A stretch of 64,000 nt of DNA from NCBI GenBank assembly GCA_964383665.1, contig CAYLHO010000003.1, forward strand, positions 1-64,000, written 5' to 3'. Shown here piece after piece: positions 24,360 to 32,220 of the stretch; within the stretch, counting starts at the first letter, position 1, and the number at the start of each line of letters is the position of its first letter. A program made the position numbers and the translations under genes. Origin of the DNA: UMGS687 sp964383665. Its GTDB lineage: Bacteria; Bacillota; Clostridia; Christensenellales; UBA1242. The notes below the pieces were generated by a model that was not told the origin of the DNA, made no database searches, and worked only from the letters and a program-made list of their open reading frames with translations.

Positions 24360-25859
24360 ATGCAGAAAAATTTTAATTTAAGTAAAATCAACTCTTTAAA
24401 TATGTCAATTAAGAATATAAAAAACATTAAAAGCTGTGATATACAAATACCAATGCAAAGTGGTTTATATGCTATTGTAGGTGAAAATGGCTGTGGCAAA
24501 AGCACAATTTTAATGATTTTATCAAGGATTATTACTGCGTATAGATTTACAACTCTCGATAAAAATTCATTTTCTGACAAGTCAGAAATAGTCTTCAATA
24601 CAGATTCCATAACTGAAAAATGGACATATAAAAAAGGATGGCATTATTCAACAAATGATTTTAAGAATAATTATTTAAGAGTTAAAGGAATGTATGAGGG
24701 AAGTTTGTTTTATGGAACAAGATTTAATGATCCCTCTAAAATAGAAGACTTAATCAACAGCGGTAAAATTAATAAACAGCTAATTATTAATGCAGATCAA
24801 TTTGTAAAAGACAACTTAAGTTTTATTTTACATGGAGATTATGATCATTATAGAAATTTGAAAAAATTAGATATAAACATTAAAACAGCAAAAGAACAAT
24901 ATGGCTTACAAAATCAGCCACATTTTATAGAAAATGAAGGGAAACTTATAAATCAATACAGAATGAGTTCGGGCGAATCCTTATTAATTTCTTTGCTGTA
25001 TTTCTTATACAATTCTTTAATAAAGAATAAAAATACTTCAATCCAGACATTAATGCTTATAGATGAAATAGAAGTTGCTTTACATCCTAAAGCCGTGGAT
25101 AGATTTATAAATCTATTAAATGAACTGATTGAAAACAATAATAATCTTATAGTTATACTTACCACTCACTCAACAGAAGTTATAAGAAGAATTAGACATA
25201 ATAATTTAATGCTATTGTCAGATAATAATGGTCAAATACATGTCGAATATGATGTATACCCTAACTATGCAATAAAAGATATATATAAATTTAGTGGTGC
25301 TGATTACTTATTACTTGTAGAAGATGAATTATCTGAAATAGTAGTTAAAAAGATTATTAGAGATGCTAGTTTATCTACTAATAAAAATATTCAAGTCGTG
25401 CCTGCCGGCGGATGGAATACTGTTTTAAAACTTCAGGATGAGTTGTATAAAAATAAGTCATTAGGAGACACTTGTAAAGTATTTAGTATTTTAGATGGCG
25501 ATATTCAATCTGAAGTTCCAAAAAACTCACCAACGCATCTATTTTTGCCTATACCAAGTATGGAAAAATTTCTATTAAAAAAACTTATTGTTGAAAAAGA
25601 CGATGCATTTATTAAAACTATTTCAGATAAATATTTCTGCGTTAATTCTTTAAAAGATATAATACAAGAATACAACTCTCAAAATAAAAATCAAAGTGAT
25701 AAAAATGGCAAGTATTTGTACAGGAAAATTTTAGACGAACTAAATGACAGAAAAATATCCGAGAATGACTTTATACAGAATATTTGTAATGATATTATGA
25801 ACTATGTTTCATTTGAAAAATTTAAGAACGACCTAAACAAAATATTAAATATTATATAA
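24360..25859 (+). CDS. OLD-family-like ABC ATPase with C-terminal TOPRIM domain
   Basis: 499 residues from ATG 24360 (a frame extension to TTG 24345 would sit on the predicted transcript start). The ATPase half has Walker A GENGCGKST (near 40), ABC signature MSSGESLL (near 200), Walker B LMLIDEIEVALHP and switch TTHSTEV. The C-terminal part has TOPRIM-like motifs: LLVEDELSEIVV, VVPAGGWNTV and FSILDGD. This order is that of OLD, GajA and related nucleases, many of them phage-defence proteins. No partner gene (gajB-like helicase, reverse transcriptase) is adjacent. AT-rich codon use (ATA, TTA, AGA) differs from core genes, suggesting transfer. Defence is inferred only from the architecture. Confidence 0.8.
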   Translation: MQKNFNLSKINSLNMSIKNIKNIKSCDIQIPMQSGLYAIVGENGCGKSTILMILSRIITAYRFTTLDKNSFSDKSEIVFNTDSITEKWTYKKGWHYSTNDFKNNYLRVKGMYEGSLFYGTRFNDPSKIEDLINSGKINKQLIINADQFVKDNLSFILHGDYDHYRNLKKLDINIKTAKEQYGLQNQPHFIENEGKLINQYRMSSGESLLISLLYFLYNSLIKNKNTSIQTLMLIDEIEVALHPKAVDRFINLLNELIENNNNLIVILTTHSTEVIRRIRHNNLMLLSDNNGQIHVEYDVYPNYAIKDIYKFSGADYLLLVEDELSEIVVKKIIRDASLSTNKNIQVVPAGGWNTVLKLQDELYKNKSLGDTCKVFSILDGDIQSEVPKNSPTHLFLPIPSMEKFLLKKLIVEKDDAFIKTISDKYFCVNSLKDIIQEYNSQNKNQSDKNGKYLYRKILDELNDRKISENDFIQNICNDIMNYVSFEKFKNDLNKILNII

Positions 25860-25874
25860 TATTCTATCCACTCA

Positions 25875-25906
25875 ACCCCAACAAACACTTTTTGTTTTGG
25901 GGTTAA
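25875..25906 (+). terminator. First of two tandem hairpins after the OLD-like gene
   Basis: AACCCCAA / TTGGGGTT inverted repeat 16 bases after the stop, without a strong T run. Confidence 0.45.
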
Positions 25907-25928
25907 ACATCAAGCCTTCCCGCCTAAA

Positions 25929-25977
25929 AAAACCTAAACCGAACAAAAAGATAGTTTGGTTTAGGTTTATTTTTTTA
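25929..25977 (+). terminator. Strong terminator after the OLD-like gene
   Basis: AAACCTAAACC / GGTTTAGGTTT stem and T7 tail. Confidence 0.85.
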
Positions 25978-26001
25978 TTAAAATACATTAAAGGAGATTT
26001 T

Positions 26002-26242
26002 ATGGCTGAATTTAAAGAAGATGATAACAAACAAGAATAAGTAGCTACTTTACGCCGTGAAAGGTGCTTGACAGCAAGGCAAAAAAACGGTTAAAATTGA
26101 GTTTTTTAAATCTTTTTGTTATTCAGCCGAAGCTTTTAAAAAGAAAGAATTAGCATGACTGGGAGAAAAGCATTGGAGTTTTCACTGTTCGTTTCTGTTT
26201 GAAATTTTCTGTGATTATGATAAACTGATGTCAGGAGGCTAA
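26002..26242 (+). pseudogene. Degraded small gene upstream of the deaminase
   Basis: AAAGGAG and an ATG at 26002 start a 12-codon frame ending in TAA at 26040. One base out of frame, 26045-26242 reads as a coherent peptide (LLYAVKGA, QQGKKTVKIEFFKSFCYSAE, LGEKHWSFHCSFLFEIFCDY) interrupted by two TGA codons, each in a position where Trp would fit. It ends with the TAA immediately before the deaminase ATG. So it appears to be a decayed gene with a frameshift and TGG-to-TGA changes. I do not recognise the ancestor. Confidence 0.45.
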
Positions 26243-26674
26243 ATGGATATTTGGGAAAAGTTGTATGAAGCAGCCCGAAAAGAATTCCACCCAGAAGCAG
26301 TTTCTCCATTCATTGACGCTCATCATGTTGTTTGCGCCATCGAGGCTGAAAACGGAGAAATATACACAGGCTTTTGCATTGAAGGGGCAAGCGGGGTTAT
26401 GAATTTATGCGCCGAAAGAGTTGCTGGGCTTAACATGTACATTCAAAGTGGACAAACTGTTGTCAAGAGAATGCTTGCCTGCAGAAATGAACCACCAAAG
26501 GAAAATGGTGGAATGCCTTGCGGAACATGCAGAGAATTTTTCTTGCAATTAAACGCAAAAAACAAAGACATGGAAATCATAACAGATTTTGAAAGCCGCA
26601 AAACCGTTACCTTGGGTGAATTAACACCAGGTTGGTGGGGCTGGAAGAGATACAATAAAATTGCGGGAGAATAG
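26243..26674 (+). CDS. Cytidine deaminase-family zinc enzyme
   Basis: 143 residues. Zinc ligands Cys56, Cys93 and Cys96 and the catalytic Glu58 are seen in LCAERVAG and PCGTCREFF. The pattern is that of the cytidine/blasticidin-S deaminase family, but an extended C-terminus (TLGELTPGWWGWKRY) and a His-rich start make the substrate uncertain: cytidine, or a nucleoside-type antibiotic. The start has AGGAGG overlapping the relic stop. The GNAT gene follows after five bases, so the two probably form a small detoxification-type operon. Confidence 0.8.
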   Translation: MDIWEKLYEAARKEFHPEAVSPFIDAHHVVCAIEAENGEIYTGFCIEGASGVMNLCAERVAGLNMYIQSGQTVVKRMLACRNEPPKENGGMPCGTCREFFLQLNAKNKDMEIITDFESRKTVTLGELTPGWWGWKRYNKIAGE

Positions 26675-26679
26675 TTTTT

Positions 26680-27231
26680 ATGAAATCTGTGGGAACACAA
26701 AAATTAATTTCAAATAGACTTATCTTGCGAAAATTTTCACAAAAAGATTCTAAAGAAATTTTTGAAGGTTTTAGAAATCAAAAAGAATTTTTGTATTATA
26801 CAAATAAAAAGGCTATTACATTAGAAGAACAAATTGTTTCATTAAATGACATTGATGAAAAGTATAAAGATAAGAATTATTACAATTGGCTTATAACTCT
26901 TAAAAACACAAAGCAAATTATTGGTGCAATTAATTTTAATGTTAATTTACGAAATGATAGTGTTATAATTAACTATGCCATAGATAATCATTTTACTGGT
27001 AATGGATATATGACTGAAGCATTAGAGATTGTAAAAGATTTTGCATTCAACAAAATGAAAGTTCATCGTTTTGAAGGTGGTTGTGTTGTTACAAACATTG
27101 CTTCAAAAAGAGTTATGGAAAAATGCGGGCTTGTTCAAGAAGGTATTCTTAAAGATTATATAAAACTTTCCGACGGATATCATGATATGTTTATGTTTTC
27201 AATTATTAATGAAAATGAACAGTTTAATTAA
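26680..27231 (+). CDS. GNAT acetyltransferase (RimJ/RimL-like)
   Basis: 183 residues. The start ISNRLILRKFSQKDSKEIFE, the middle strand pair ending in INYAIDNHFTGNGYMTEA (the acetyl-CoA-binding loop) and IASKRVMEKCGLVQEGILKD are diagnostic for the RimJ/RimL/SpeG-like branch of N-acetyltransferases. It transfers an acetyl group to an amine; substrate unknown. The ribosome site GGAGAA lies in the end of the deaminase gene. Codon use is AT-rich like the other genes of this accessory stretch. Confidence 0.87.
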   Translation: MKSVGTQKLISNRLILRKFSQKDSKEIFEGFRNQKEFLYYTNKKAITLEEQIVSLNDIDEKYKDKNYYNWLITLKNTKQIIGAINFNVNLRNDSVIINYAIDNHFTGNGYMTEALEIVKDFAFNKMKVHRFEGGCVVTNIASKRVMEKCGLVQEGILKDYIKLSDGYHDMFMFSIINENEQFN

Positions 27232-27243
27232 TTTGAAAAACTT

Positions 27244-27274
27244 GAAGATGCTTTTCTTGTATCTTCTTTTTTTT
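27244..27274 (+). terminator. Terminator of the deaminase-GNAT operon
   Basis: GAAGAT / ATCTTC stem and a T8 run just after the GNAT stop. Bases 27275-27430 show no gene. Confidence 0.7.
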
Positions 27275-27441
27275 CTTCTTGCAACAATTCTACGGTTCTA
27301 TATGCAAAAACTCTGTAACATTCGCGTAAGTCATTTGCTTATAAAAACATAAATCCAACTGCTTTTAAGTTGCATTTACGAAAAATATTTGTTACAGTAA
27401 ATTTCAGAGGGAAGAGATATACAAGATAGAAGGAGACTAAT

Positions 27442-27819
27442 ATGTGTTTTAGAAAAAGAAAATGTGAATTTAATTTCAGCGAGTGGATTGACAATATTTT
27501 AAAGGATTTTAATTTGGAGGCAACGGCCTTCTGCTTCAATATTTATGAAAACGCAAAAGACTTCTCTGTTGAATTTGTTGCAACAGGTTCTTTCGACGAG
27601 GACGATGAAGACTGGGCTTGCGATGAAATTTTTGCAAGCAGAGAGCTTAACAACGAATTACACTTTGTTGCAAAGAATTGGAAAGATGCTTTTAAAATTG
27701 TTAAAGTTGCTGCAGAAAACTATTTAGCAACAGGAACATACTCTGAAAAACTTAAAGCAGGAAAAGCGGTTGCTTGCGGATTTGTTGACGGAGATTTAGA
27801 AATTATTTATATGAAATAA
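27442..27819 (+). CDS. Hypothetical acidic small protein
   Basis: 125 residues, no membrane segment. The middle is rich in acidic and aromatic residues (ATGSFDEDDEDWACDEIFAS), with FNIYENAKDFSVEFVA before and WKDAFKIVKVAAENYL after, suggesting an alpha/beta fold. It is not recognised. A clear AGAAGGAGACTAAT ribosome site and core-type codon use support it as a real gene. Monocistronic, with a terminator at 27852. Confidence 0.6.
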   Translation: MCFRKRKCEFNFSEWIDNILKDFNLEATAFCFNIYENAKDFSVEFVATGSFDEDDEDWACDEIFASRELNNELHFVAKNWKDAFKIVKVAAENYLATGTYSEKLKAGKAVACGFVDGDLEIIYMK

Positions 27820-27851
27820 TTTTAAAATTATATAAAAATTAATAAAAAAAC

Positions 27852-27882
27852 AAAAAATCAAGAGTTTTCCTTGATTTTTTTA
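27852..27882 (+). terminator. Terminator after the acidic protein gene
   Basis: AAAAATCAAG / CTTGATTTTT stem with T run. Confidence 0.85.
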
Positions 27883-27909
27883 ACATTTTTTGTGCTTTTT
27901 TAATATATT
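27880..27909 (+). promoter_or_regulatory. Promoter of the Cu/Zn superoxide dismutase gene
   Basis: TTAACA (27880-27885), 18-base spacer, TATATT (27904-27909), five bases before ATG 27915; predicts a leaderless transcript. Confidence 0.5.
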
Positions 27910-27914
27910 TTAGT

Positions 27915-28376
27915 ATGTTTAATAATAGAAATAATTTTTTAAATCCCCCATTTGTTGGGCGACCTTTTGCGATCGCAAAAATTTTTGGAAACGATGAAAA
28001 TGAAAACCTTAAGGGAACTGTTAAATTCTTCAATTCAAAACTTGGAGTTTTTGTTTTAAGCGAGATACATAATCTTCCAGAAACCGAAACAAATTTTTTC
28101 GGAATGCACATTCATGAGAATGGGGAATGCACGGGAAATTTTGATTCGGCTGGCGGTCATTTTGGAACTGGACCGCACCCAACTCATGCAGGTGACATTA
28201 CTCCTCTTCTTTCCGCAAATGGAACCGCATTATCTCTTGTTTTAACCAACAGATTCAACCCAAACGAAATTATTGGGAAATCTGTTATAATCCATCAATC
28301 CCCTGACGATTTCACAACCCAGCCCTCGGGCAATTCGGGCGCAAGAATTGGCTGTGGGGTTATTGAAAAAATATAG
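27915..28376 (+). CDS. Cu/Zn superoxide dismutase family protein
   Basis: 153 residues. Copper ligands are in GMHIHENGECTG (two His) and VIIHQSPDDFTTQP; the bridging His is in SAGGHFGTG, and zinc ligands are in PHPTHAGDITPL. The ending SGNSGARIGCGVI is the classical family motif with the disulfide Cys and active-site Arg. It would convert superoxide to oxygen and peroxide. Unlike most bacterial SodC it has no visible signal peptide, so a cytoplasmic or unconventional location is implied. No Shine-Dalgarno sequence; the -10 is five bases from the ATG. Confidence 0.88.
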   Translation: MFNNRNNFLNPPFVGRPFAIAKIFGNDENENLKGTVKFFNSKLGVFVLSEIHNLPETETNFFGMHIHENGECTGNFDSAGGHFGTGPHPTHAGDITPLLSANGTALSLVLTNRFNPNEIIGKSVIIHQSPDDFTTQPSGNSGARIGCGVIEKI

Positions 28377-28381
28377 CCCTG

Positions 28382-28410
28382 TTGACTTCTCTCATTAAAA
28401 ATGGTAACAT
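28382..28410 (+). promoter_or_regulatory. Promoter of the second Nudix gene
   Basis: TTGACT (28382-28387), 17-base spacer, TAACAT (28405-28410). The very short leader still contains GAGAGG before ATG 28430. Confidence 0.7.
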
Positions 28411-28429
28411 TTAAATGAGAGGAAAAGAT

Positions 28430-28927
28430 ATGAAACTATCATGGCACGAAAAAGAAGTTCCAAGCAACTTAAAAATTAGGCAGGTTTATGGCGTTCTTTT
28501 CACAAACGACAAAAGAATTCTTTTGATGAAAAAAATGATTGACAACAAGCCTTTTTACTCTCTTTCTGGCGGGACTCCAGAAAGTTACGACGAAAATCTT
28601 GTTGCAACGCTTCGCCGAGAACTTGTTGAAGAGATTAACACAACAATTGAAGATCCAATTTATCTTGGCTATCAAGAGGTTGACCTTGAAAATGGAACTG
28701 AACCCTTTGCACAGGTTAGAATGGTTGCAAAAATTCGCACAATTGGAGAGTCCCTTCCAGACCCAGATTCGGGAATTACTTATGACAGGATTTTAACTCC
28801 ACCCAAGTTTGCCGGCAAAACCCTTAACTGGGGCGAAATTGGCAACAGAATTATTGAAATAGCAACAATTGTTGCAGAAGAAAATTTTACATTCGGAAAT
28901 GAAAGCGATGTTGAGGAATATGTTTAA
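28430..28927 (+). CDS. Nudix hydrolase with a modified Nudix box
   Basis: 165 residues from ATG 28430, which has GAGAGGAAAAGAT upstream; the frame could extend to ATG 28415, but that would lie at or before the transcript start. The Nudix helix LVATLRRELVEEIN keeps the catalytic REL.EE core, but the preceding loop GGTPESYDE has one residue more than the classical box. The N-terminal YGVLFTNDKRILLMKK strand is typical. Substrate unknown. Monocistronic. Confidence 0.8.
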   Translation: MKLSWHEKEVPSNLKIRQVYGVLFTNDKRILLMKKMIDNKPFYSLSGGTPESYDENLVATLRRELVEEINTTIEDPIYLGYQEVDLENGTEPFAQVRMVAKIRTIGESLPDPDSGITYDRILTPPKFAGKTLNWGEIGNRIIEIATIVAEENFTFGNESDVEEYV

Positions 28928-28951
28928 GCATAACAATTGTTATGCTTTTTT
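28927..28951 (+). terminator. Terminator of the second Nudix gene
   Basis: AGCATAAC / GTTATGCT stem, loop AAT, T6. Confidence 0.85.
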
Positions 28952-29002
28952 CTTTAAAATCCAGTAAATTTATAGTAAAATATTGAAAGGAGGAAAAATT
29001 TA

Positions 29003-29314
29003 ATGCAAAATAAGGTTAAAGAATTTAATGAGAAAATGCAATGCCACAGAAAACCAATCCCCGCGAGTTCAAGACTTTTGGATATTGAAAGCGAAGTTGG
29101 CGAACTTTCAAAGGAGTTTTTAAAAGCCTCAAGATATGGAACAGAAGATTTTGTTTTAACAGAGTCGTTTAAAATGGAGTTTGGGGACGTTCTCTATTCT
29201 CTACTTGCCCTTGCAAATGAATGCGGACTAAACGCAGAAGAAGCCCTTTCAATGGCTCTTGAAAAGTATCTTTCAAGGATAAACAAAAATAACAATATGG
29301 GAAGCGGAAGATAA
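29003..29314 (+). CDS. MazG-like nucleotide pyrophosphohydrolase
   Basis: 103 residues, one MazG-type four-helix domain. The metal-binding pattern EVGELSKEF (near residue 32) and EFGDVLYSLLALANE (near residue 60) supplies the E-x-x-E and E-x-x-D residues. Small MazG-like proteins hydrolyse non-canonical NTPs or dCTP; the exact substrate is unknown. The start has AAAGGAGG nine bases upstream. Single gene with its own terminator. Confidence 0.85.
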   Translation: MQNKVKEFNEKMQCHRKPIPASSRLLDIESEVGELSKEFLKASRYGTEDFVLTESFKMEFGDVLYSLLALANECGLNAEEALSMALEKYLSRINKNNNMGSGR

Positions 29315-29343
29315 AAAACAGGGAGTTTTTCCCTGTTTTTTTA
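29313..29343. terminator. Bidirectional terminator between MazG-like gene and tilS
   Basis: AAAACAGGGA / TCCCTGTTTT stem, short loop, A and T runs on each side. Confidence 0.9.
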
Positions 29344-30675
29344 TGCTTTTTTATCGATTATATATGCTTGTTTTGTTGTTTCATCAAGTTTAACTTTTTC
29401 GCTTATCCCAACCCCGGCAACAACAAAGATTTCATTTTCCAAAGCGAGAACCGGAAGACAGTCTCTTTGGCGAAGAGGAACTTTCTTTTGAGTAAGATAA
29501 GTTTTAAGCTTTTGAGTTCCGCCGCCAAATTTAGTTATGACGTCCCCTTCCCTTCTGAAACGCCAAGCCGCACCTTTTGGAAGTTTCTTTGCGTCAATTA
29601 CTAAAGTTTCCTCATTAATTTCTGGTTTATTTGTTTTCTTAACAACAAGTTTGCCAAAGTCTTCAACAGGAAAAGTTCCACATTTAAACTCAAGATTCAA
29701 AATCTTAACTTCTTTTTGCTCATTCGTTAATGTTACGTAGTCATATTCCTTATGAACCGAAACTTCCATTGGGAGTTTAATCTTTGCCCCATTTTGACCA
29801 TTTAAAGCAAGATTTTTAATTAATTCAATATGTTTTCTTTCAATGTCTTTATAAATTCCAATCATATCCAGGGCTTTAAAAACAAGACGAGATGAAAGCG
29901 AAGATGCGCCAACGAAGCATGCACACGGAATTTTAACTGTTTTGCTGTTTTCCAAAATTAACGCCTCGCTCATAACTTGACTTGAAATGAAATTATCGTC
30001 CTCTTTGCATGCATTTGCAAATGAATTAAGCGCCTCAACAGCGTTTGGAAAACGCGCTGTTATCATTGGCATAACTTTGTTTCGAATGTAGTTTCTTTGA
30101 TAAACATCTTCTTTGTTTGTTTCGTCTTCAACAAAAGCGATATCATTATCGTTAATGTATCTTTGAATTTCACTTCTTTTTGTTTCAAGCATTGGACGGA
30201 TATACATTCCGCGTTTTTCATATTCCATTCCTCTTGCTCCAGAAAGACCTGAACCCCTTAAAAGATGAAGCAAAATTGTTTCAGCCTGGTCTTCAGCATG
30301 GTGAGCAAGCGCAACTTTATCGATTATTCCCTTTTTAACAAGCGACTCAAAAACGCCATATCTTGCTTCTCTTGCTGCCGTTTCAATTGACTGGTTTTTT
30401 TGACTTGCCAAAAGCGCAACATCAATTTTAAATTTATATGCACGAATATGATTTCTTTTGCAATAGTTCATAACGAACATTGCATCGTTCCCGCTTGTTT
30501 CGCGAAGAGAATGGTCAACATGAATTGCAACAACTTCGAAATCTAACTCATTTTGCAAAGACGAAAGATAATGCAAAAGAGCCATTGAATCTCTTCCCCC
30601 GCTAACTGCAACGCCAATTGTGTCGCCGCGTTTAATTAAGTTAAGTTTTTTAATGTTCTCTAAAATGTGTTCCAT
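29341..30675 (-). CDS. tilS: tRNA(Ile)-lysidine synthase
   Basis: 444 residues. The N-type ATP-pyrophosphatase loop reads AVSGGRDSMALLHYL (residues 23-37), followed by HVDHSLR and HHAEDQAETILLHLLRGSG, all TilS signatures. The C-terminal substrate-binding part ends with the RRFREGD-like string WRFRREGDVITKFGG and KKVPLRQR. It makes lysidine at C34 of the tRNA-Ile that reads AUA, so it is essential. The start has AGAGGAAAAAAT upstream and a TATAAT -10 before it. Confidence 0.95.
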   Translation of the reverse strand: MEHILENIKKLNLIKRGDTIGVAVSGGRDSMALLHYLSSLQNELDFEVVAIHVDHSLRETSGNDAMFVMNYCKRNHIRAYKFKIDVALLASQKNQSIETAAREARYGVFESLVKKGIIDKVALAHHAEDQAETILLHLLRGSGLSGARGMEYEKRGMYIRPMLETKRSEIQRYINDNDIAFVEDETNKEDVYQRNYIRNKVMPMITARFPNAVEALNSFANACKEDDNFISSQVMSEALILENSKTVKIPCACFVGASSLSSRLVFKALDMIGIYKDIERKHIELIKNLALNGQNGAKIKLPMEVSVHKEYDYVTLTNEQKEVKILNLEFKCGTFPVEDFGKLVVKKTNKPEINEETLVIDAKKLPKGAAWRFRREGDVITKFGGGTQKLKTYLTQKKVPLRQRDCLPVLALENEIFVVAGVGISEKVKLDETTKQAYIIDKKA

Positions 30676-30828
30676 ATTTTTTCCTCTTTTATAACGAGAT
30701 ATATTATAAAGGATAAAAATAATATTTCAAGAGATATTTACTCATTTTTTAAAATTTTTTGTTGAAACAAGAAAAATTTTCTGTTTTGACGTTATTTTTT
30801 TAGATAATTTACAAATTTTTATAAAGGT

Positions 30829-30936
30829 TTCGACATTTTGTTTCATTTGTTTACATTATTCGAGTTTATTTGCAAAAATATTTTATCAAAAACATTCTCT
30901 TTAAAATCGGTTTGTGCTAACCTTTAATTATCGACA
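30829..30936. promoter_or_regulatory. 0A-box-like sites upstream of spo0A
   Basis: TTCGACA at 30829-30835 is an exact reverse-complement 0A box (TGTCGAA). ATCGACA at 30930-30936 differs at one position. They lie 134 and 33 bases before the spo0A start and suggest autoregulation, as known for spo0A in Bacillus. The rest of 30676-30962 is AT-rich without a gene. Confidence 0.5.
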
Positions 30937-30962
30937 CGACGGGAAGTTAGGAGGACACAAAA

Positions 30963-31772
30963 TTGAGTGAAGAAAATTTTAAAACAAAATTATTTATTGC
31001 AGATTGCAATGTAGAGTTAAGAAAAACAATTTCCGAAACTTTTAAGAAAGATAAGGGTTTTGAAATTGTTGGAGAAAGCGGCGACGGGCTTGAAACGTTT
31101 GATGCACTTAAGAAGGTTAACGCCGATGTTCTTATTATGGATTTAGTTTTGCCGGGGCTCGATGGATTTGCGCTTATTGAAAGCATAACTAAAACAAATG
31201 AAATAATGAAAAAGCCAAAAATTGTTATAACATCTTCTTTAACGCATGAGGGATTTATTAACAAAGCGATGCAGCTTGGGGTTAACTATTTCATGATTAA
31301 ACCAATTAACGAAAACGTTTTGCTTGACAGGGTTAAAGAAGTTTGCGCAGAAAAAACCAAACAAATTTCAACCGTTTTCTCAAAAGATGTTACAATTGAA
31401 AACGCAAGCGAAAAATATAAGGCAAAAATTATTGAAGAAAAAATTACCAACATCTTTATAACGGTTGGAATTCCTGCCCACATTAAAGGTTATCAATTTT
31501 TGCGCGAAGCAATTAAGCTTGCAATCGACAACCCAGAAATCATTAATTCAATAACAAAGCAACTTTACCCTGCAATTGCTGAAAAATTTGAAACAAGCGC
31601 AAGCAAAGTTGAGCGCGCAATTAGGCACGCAATTGAAGTTGCATGGAATCGCGGAAAAATTGAAAACATAAACTCAATTTTTGGCCTTCGAGTTTACAGC
31701 AGCAACGAAAAACCAACCAACGGCGAGTTCATCGCTCTTGTTGCCGACAAAATGATTATTGAAGGCGCATAA
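30963..31772 (+). CDS. spo0A: Stage 0 sporulation master regulator Spo0A
   Basis: 269 residues. The receiver domain (1-125) has the phosphorylatable Asp in LIMDLVLPGLDGFAL and the conserved Lys in YFMIKPIN. The effector domain carries the Spo0A hallmark GIPAHIKGYQFLREAI, then SKVERAIRHAIEVAWNRG, the DNA-recognition helix, and KPTNGEFIALVADK. Phosphorylated Spo0A switches on sporulation genes. The start is TTG with a strong TTAGGAGG site seven bases upstream. Candidate 0A boxes lie in the upstream region. A terminator follows. Confidence 0.96.
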   Translation: MSEENFKTKLFIADCNVELRKTISETFKKDKGFEIVGESGDGLETFDALKKVNADVLIMDLVLPGLDGFALIESITKTNEIMKKPKIVITSSLTHEGFINKAMQLGVNYFMIKPINENVLLDRVKEVCAEKTKQISTVFSKDVTIENASEKYKAKIIEEKITNIFITVGIPAHIKGYQFLREAIKLAIDNPEIINSITKQLYPAIAEKFETSASKVERAIRHAIEVAWNRGKIENINSIFGLRVYSSNEKPTNGEFIALVADKMIIEGA

Positions 31773-31802
31773 ATTTAAAAATCTTCCTTTTATTCTTTAT
31801 AA

Positions 31803-31832
31803 AAAAAACAAGGCACTTGTCCTTGTTTTTTT
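31803..31832. terminator. Bidirectional terminator between spo0A and DUF1292 gene
   Basis: AAAACAAGG / CCTTGTTTT stem with a 7-base loop. Confidence 0.9.
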
Positions 31833-31842
31833 ATTACATAAT

Positions 31843-32187
31843 TTAATTGTTTTCAGATTCAGCTTTTTCCGCTTCGTCAAGAAGTTGATAATATTTGTCG
31901 AAAACGCGAATTGCTGTTTCTTCATCTTTTTCAACAAGCAAAACAGTGTTCCCATCTTCATCATAGTCTGCAAGGAAAACAATTGCTTCGTCGTCGGCAA
32001 CGCCTTCAAGTTCGTCAATTGGTTTCAAAATTGCATAAATTTTTTCGTTATCTGGAATAACTGCAACTTGTTCAAATTGAACTCCTTTATCTTCTTCGTC
32101 ATAAAGGGTTATTGGATCATCGTTATTCTCGTCAAGCAAGATATCTAAAATATCCAATTCCTCTTGTGCTGTTTCATTTTTTGCCAT
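31843..32187 (-). CDS. DUF1292 family protein
   Basis: 114 very acidic residues. The middle follows the DUF1292 (YrzB-like) pattern: DPITLYDEEDKGVQFEQVAVIP, short helix and strand, then LEGVADDEAIVFLADYDEDG. The function is unknown, but in Firmicutes it is regularly found next to ruvX, exactly as here (34 bases apart, same strand). A GGAGG site lies upstream of the ATG. Confidence 0.85.
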   Translation of the reverse strand: MAKNETAQEELDILDILLDENNDDPITLYDEEDKGVQFEQVAVIPDNEKIYAILKPIDELEGVADDEAIVFLADYDEDGNTVLLVEKDEETAIRVFDKYYQLLDEAEKAESENN

Positions 32188-32220
32188 ATTTAACCTCCAA
32201 AAAATTTATATTTAAAATAG

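Noticed and set aside
22492..27231. Integrated prophage or ICE at tRNA-Ser
   Set aside because: No integrase, no structural or transfer genes, and no copy of the tRNA 3' end at the far side; only an accessory cluster can be claimed.
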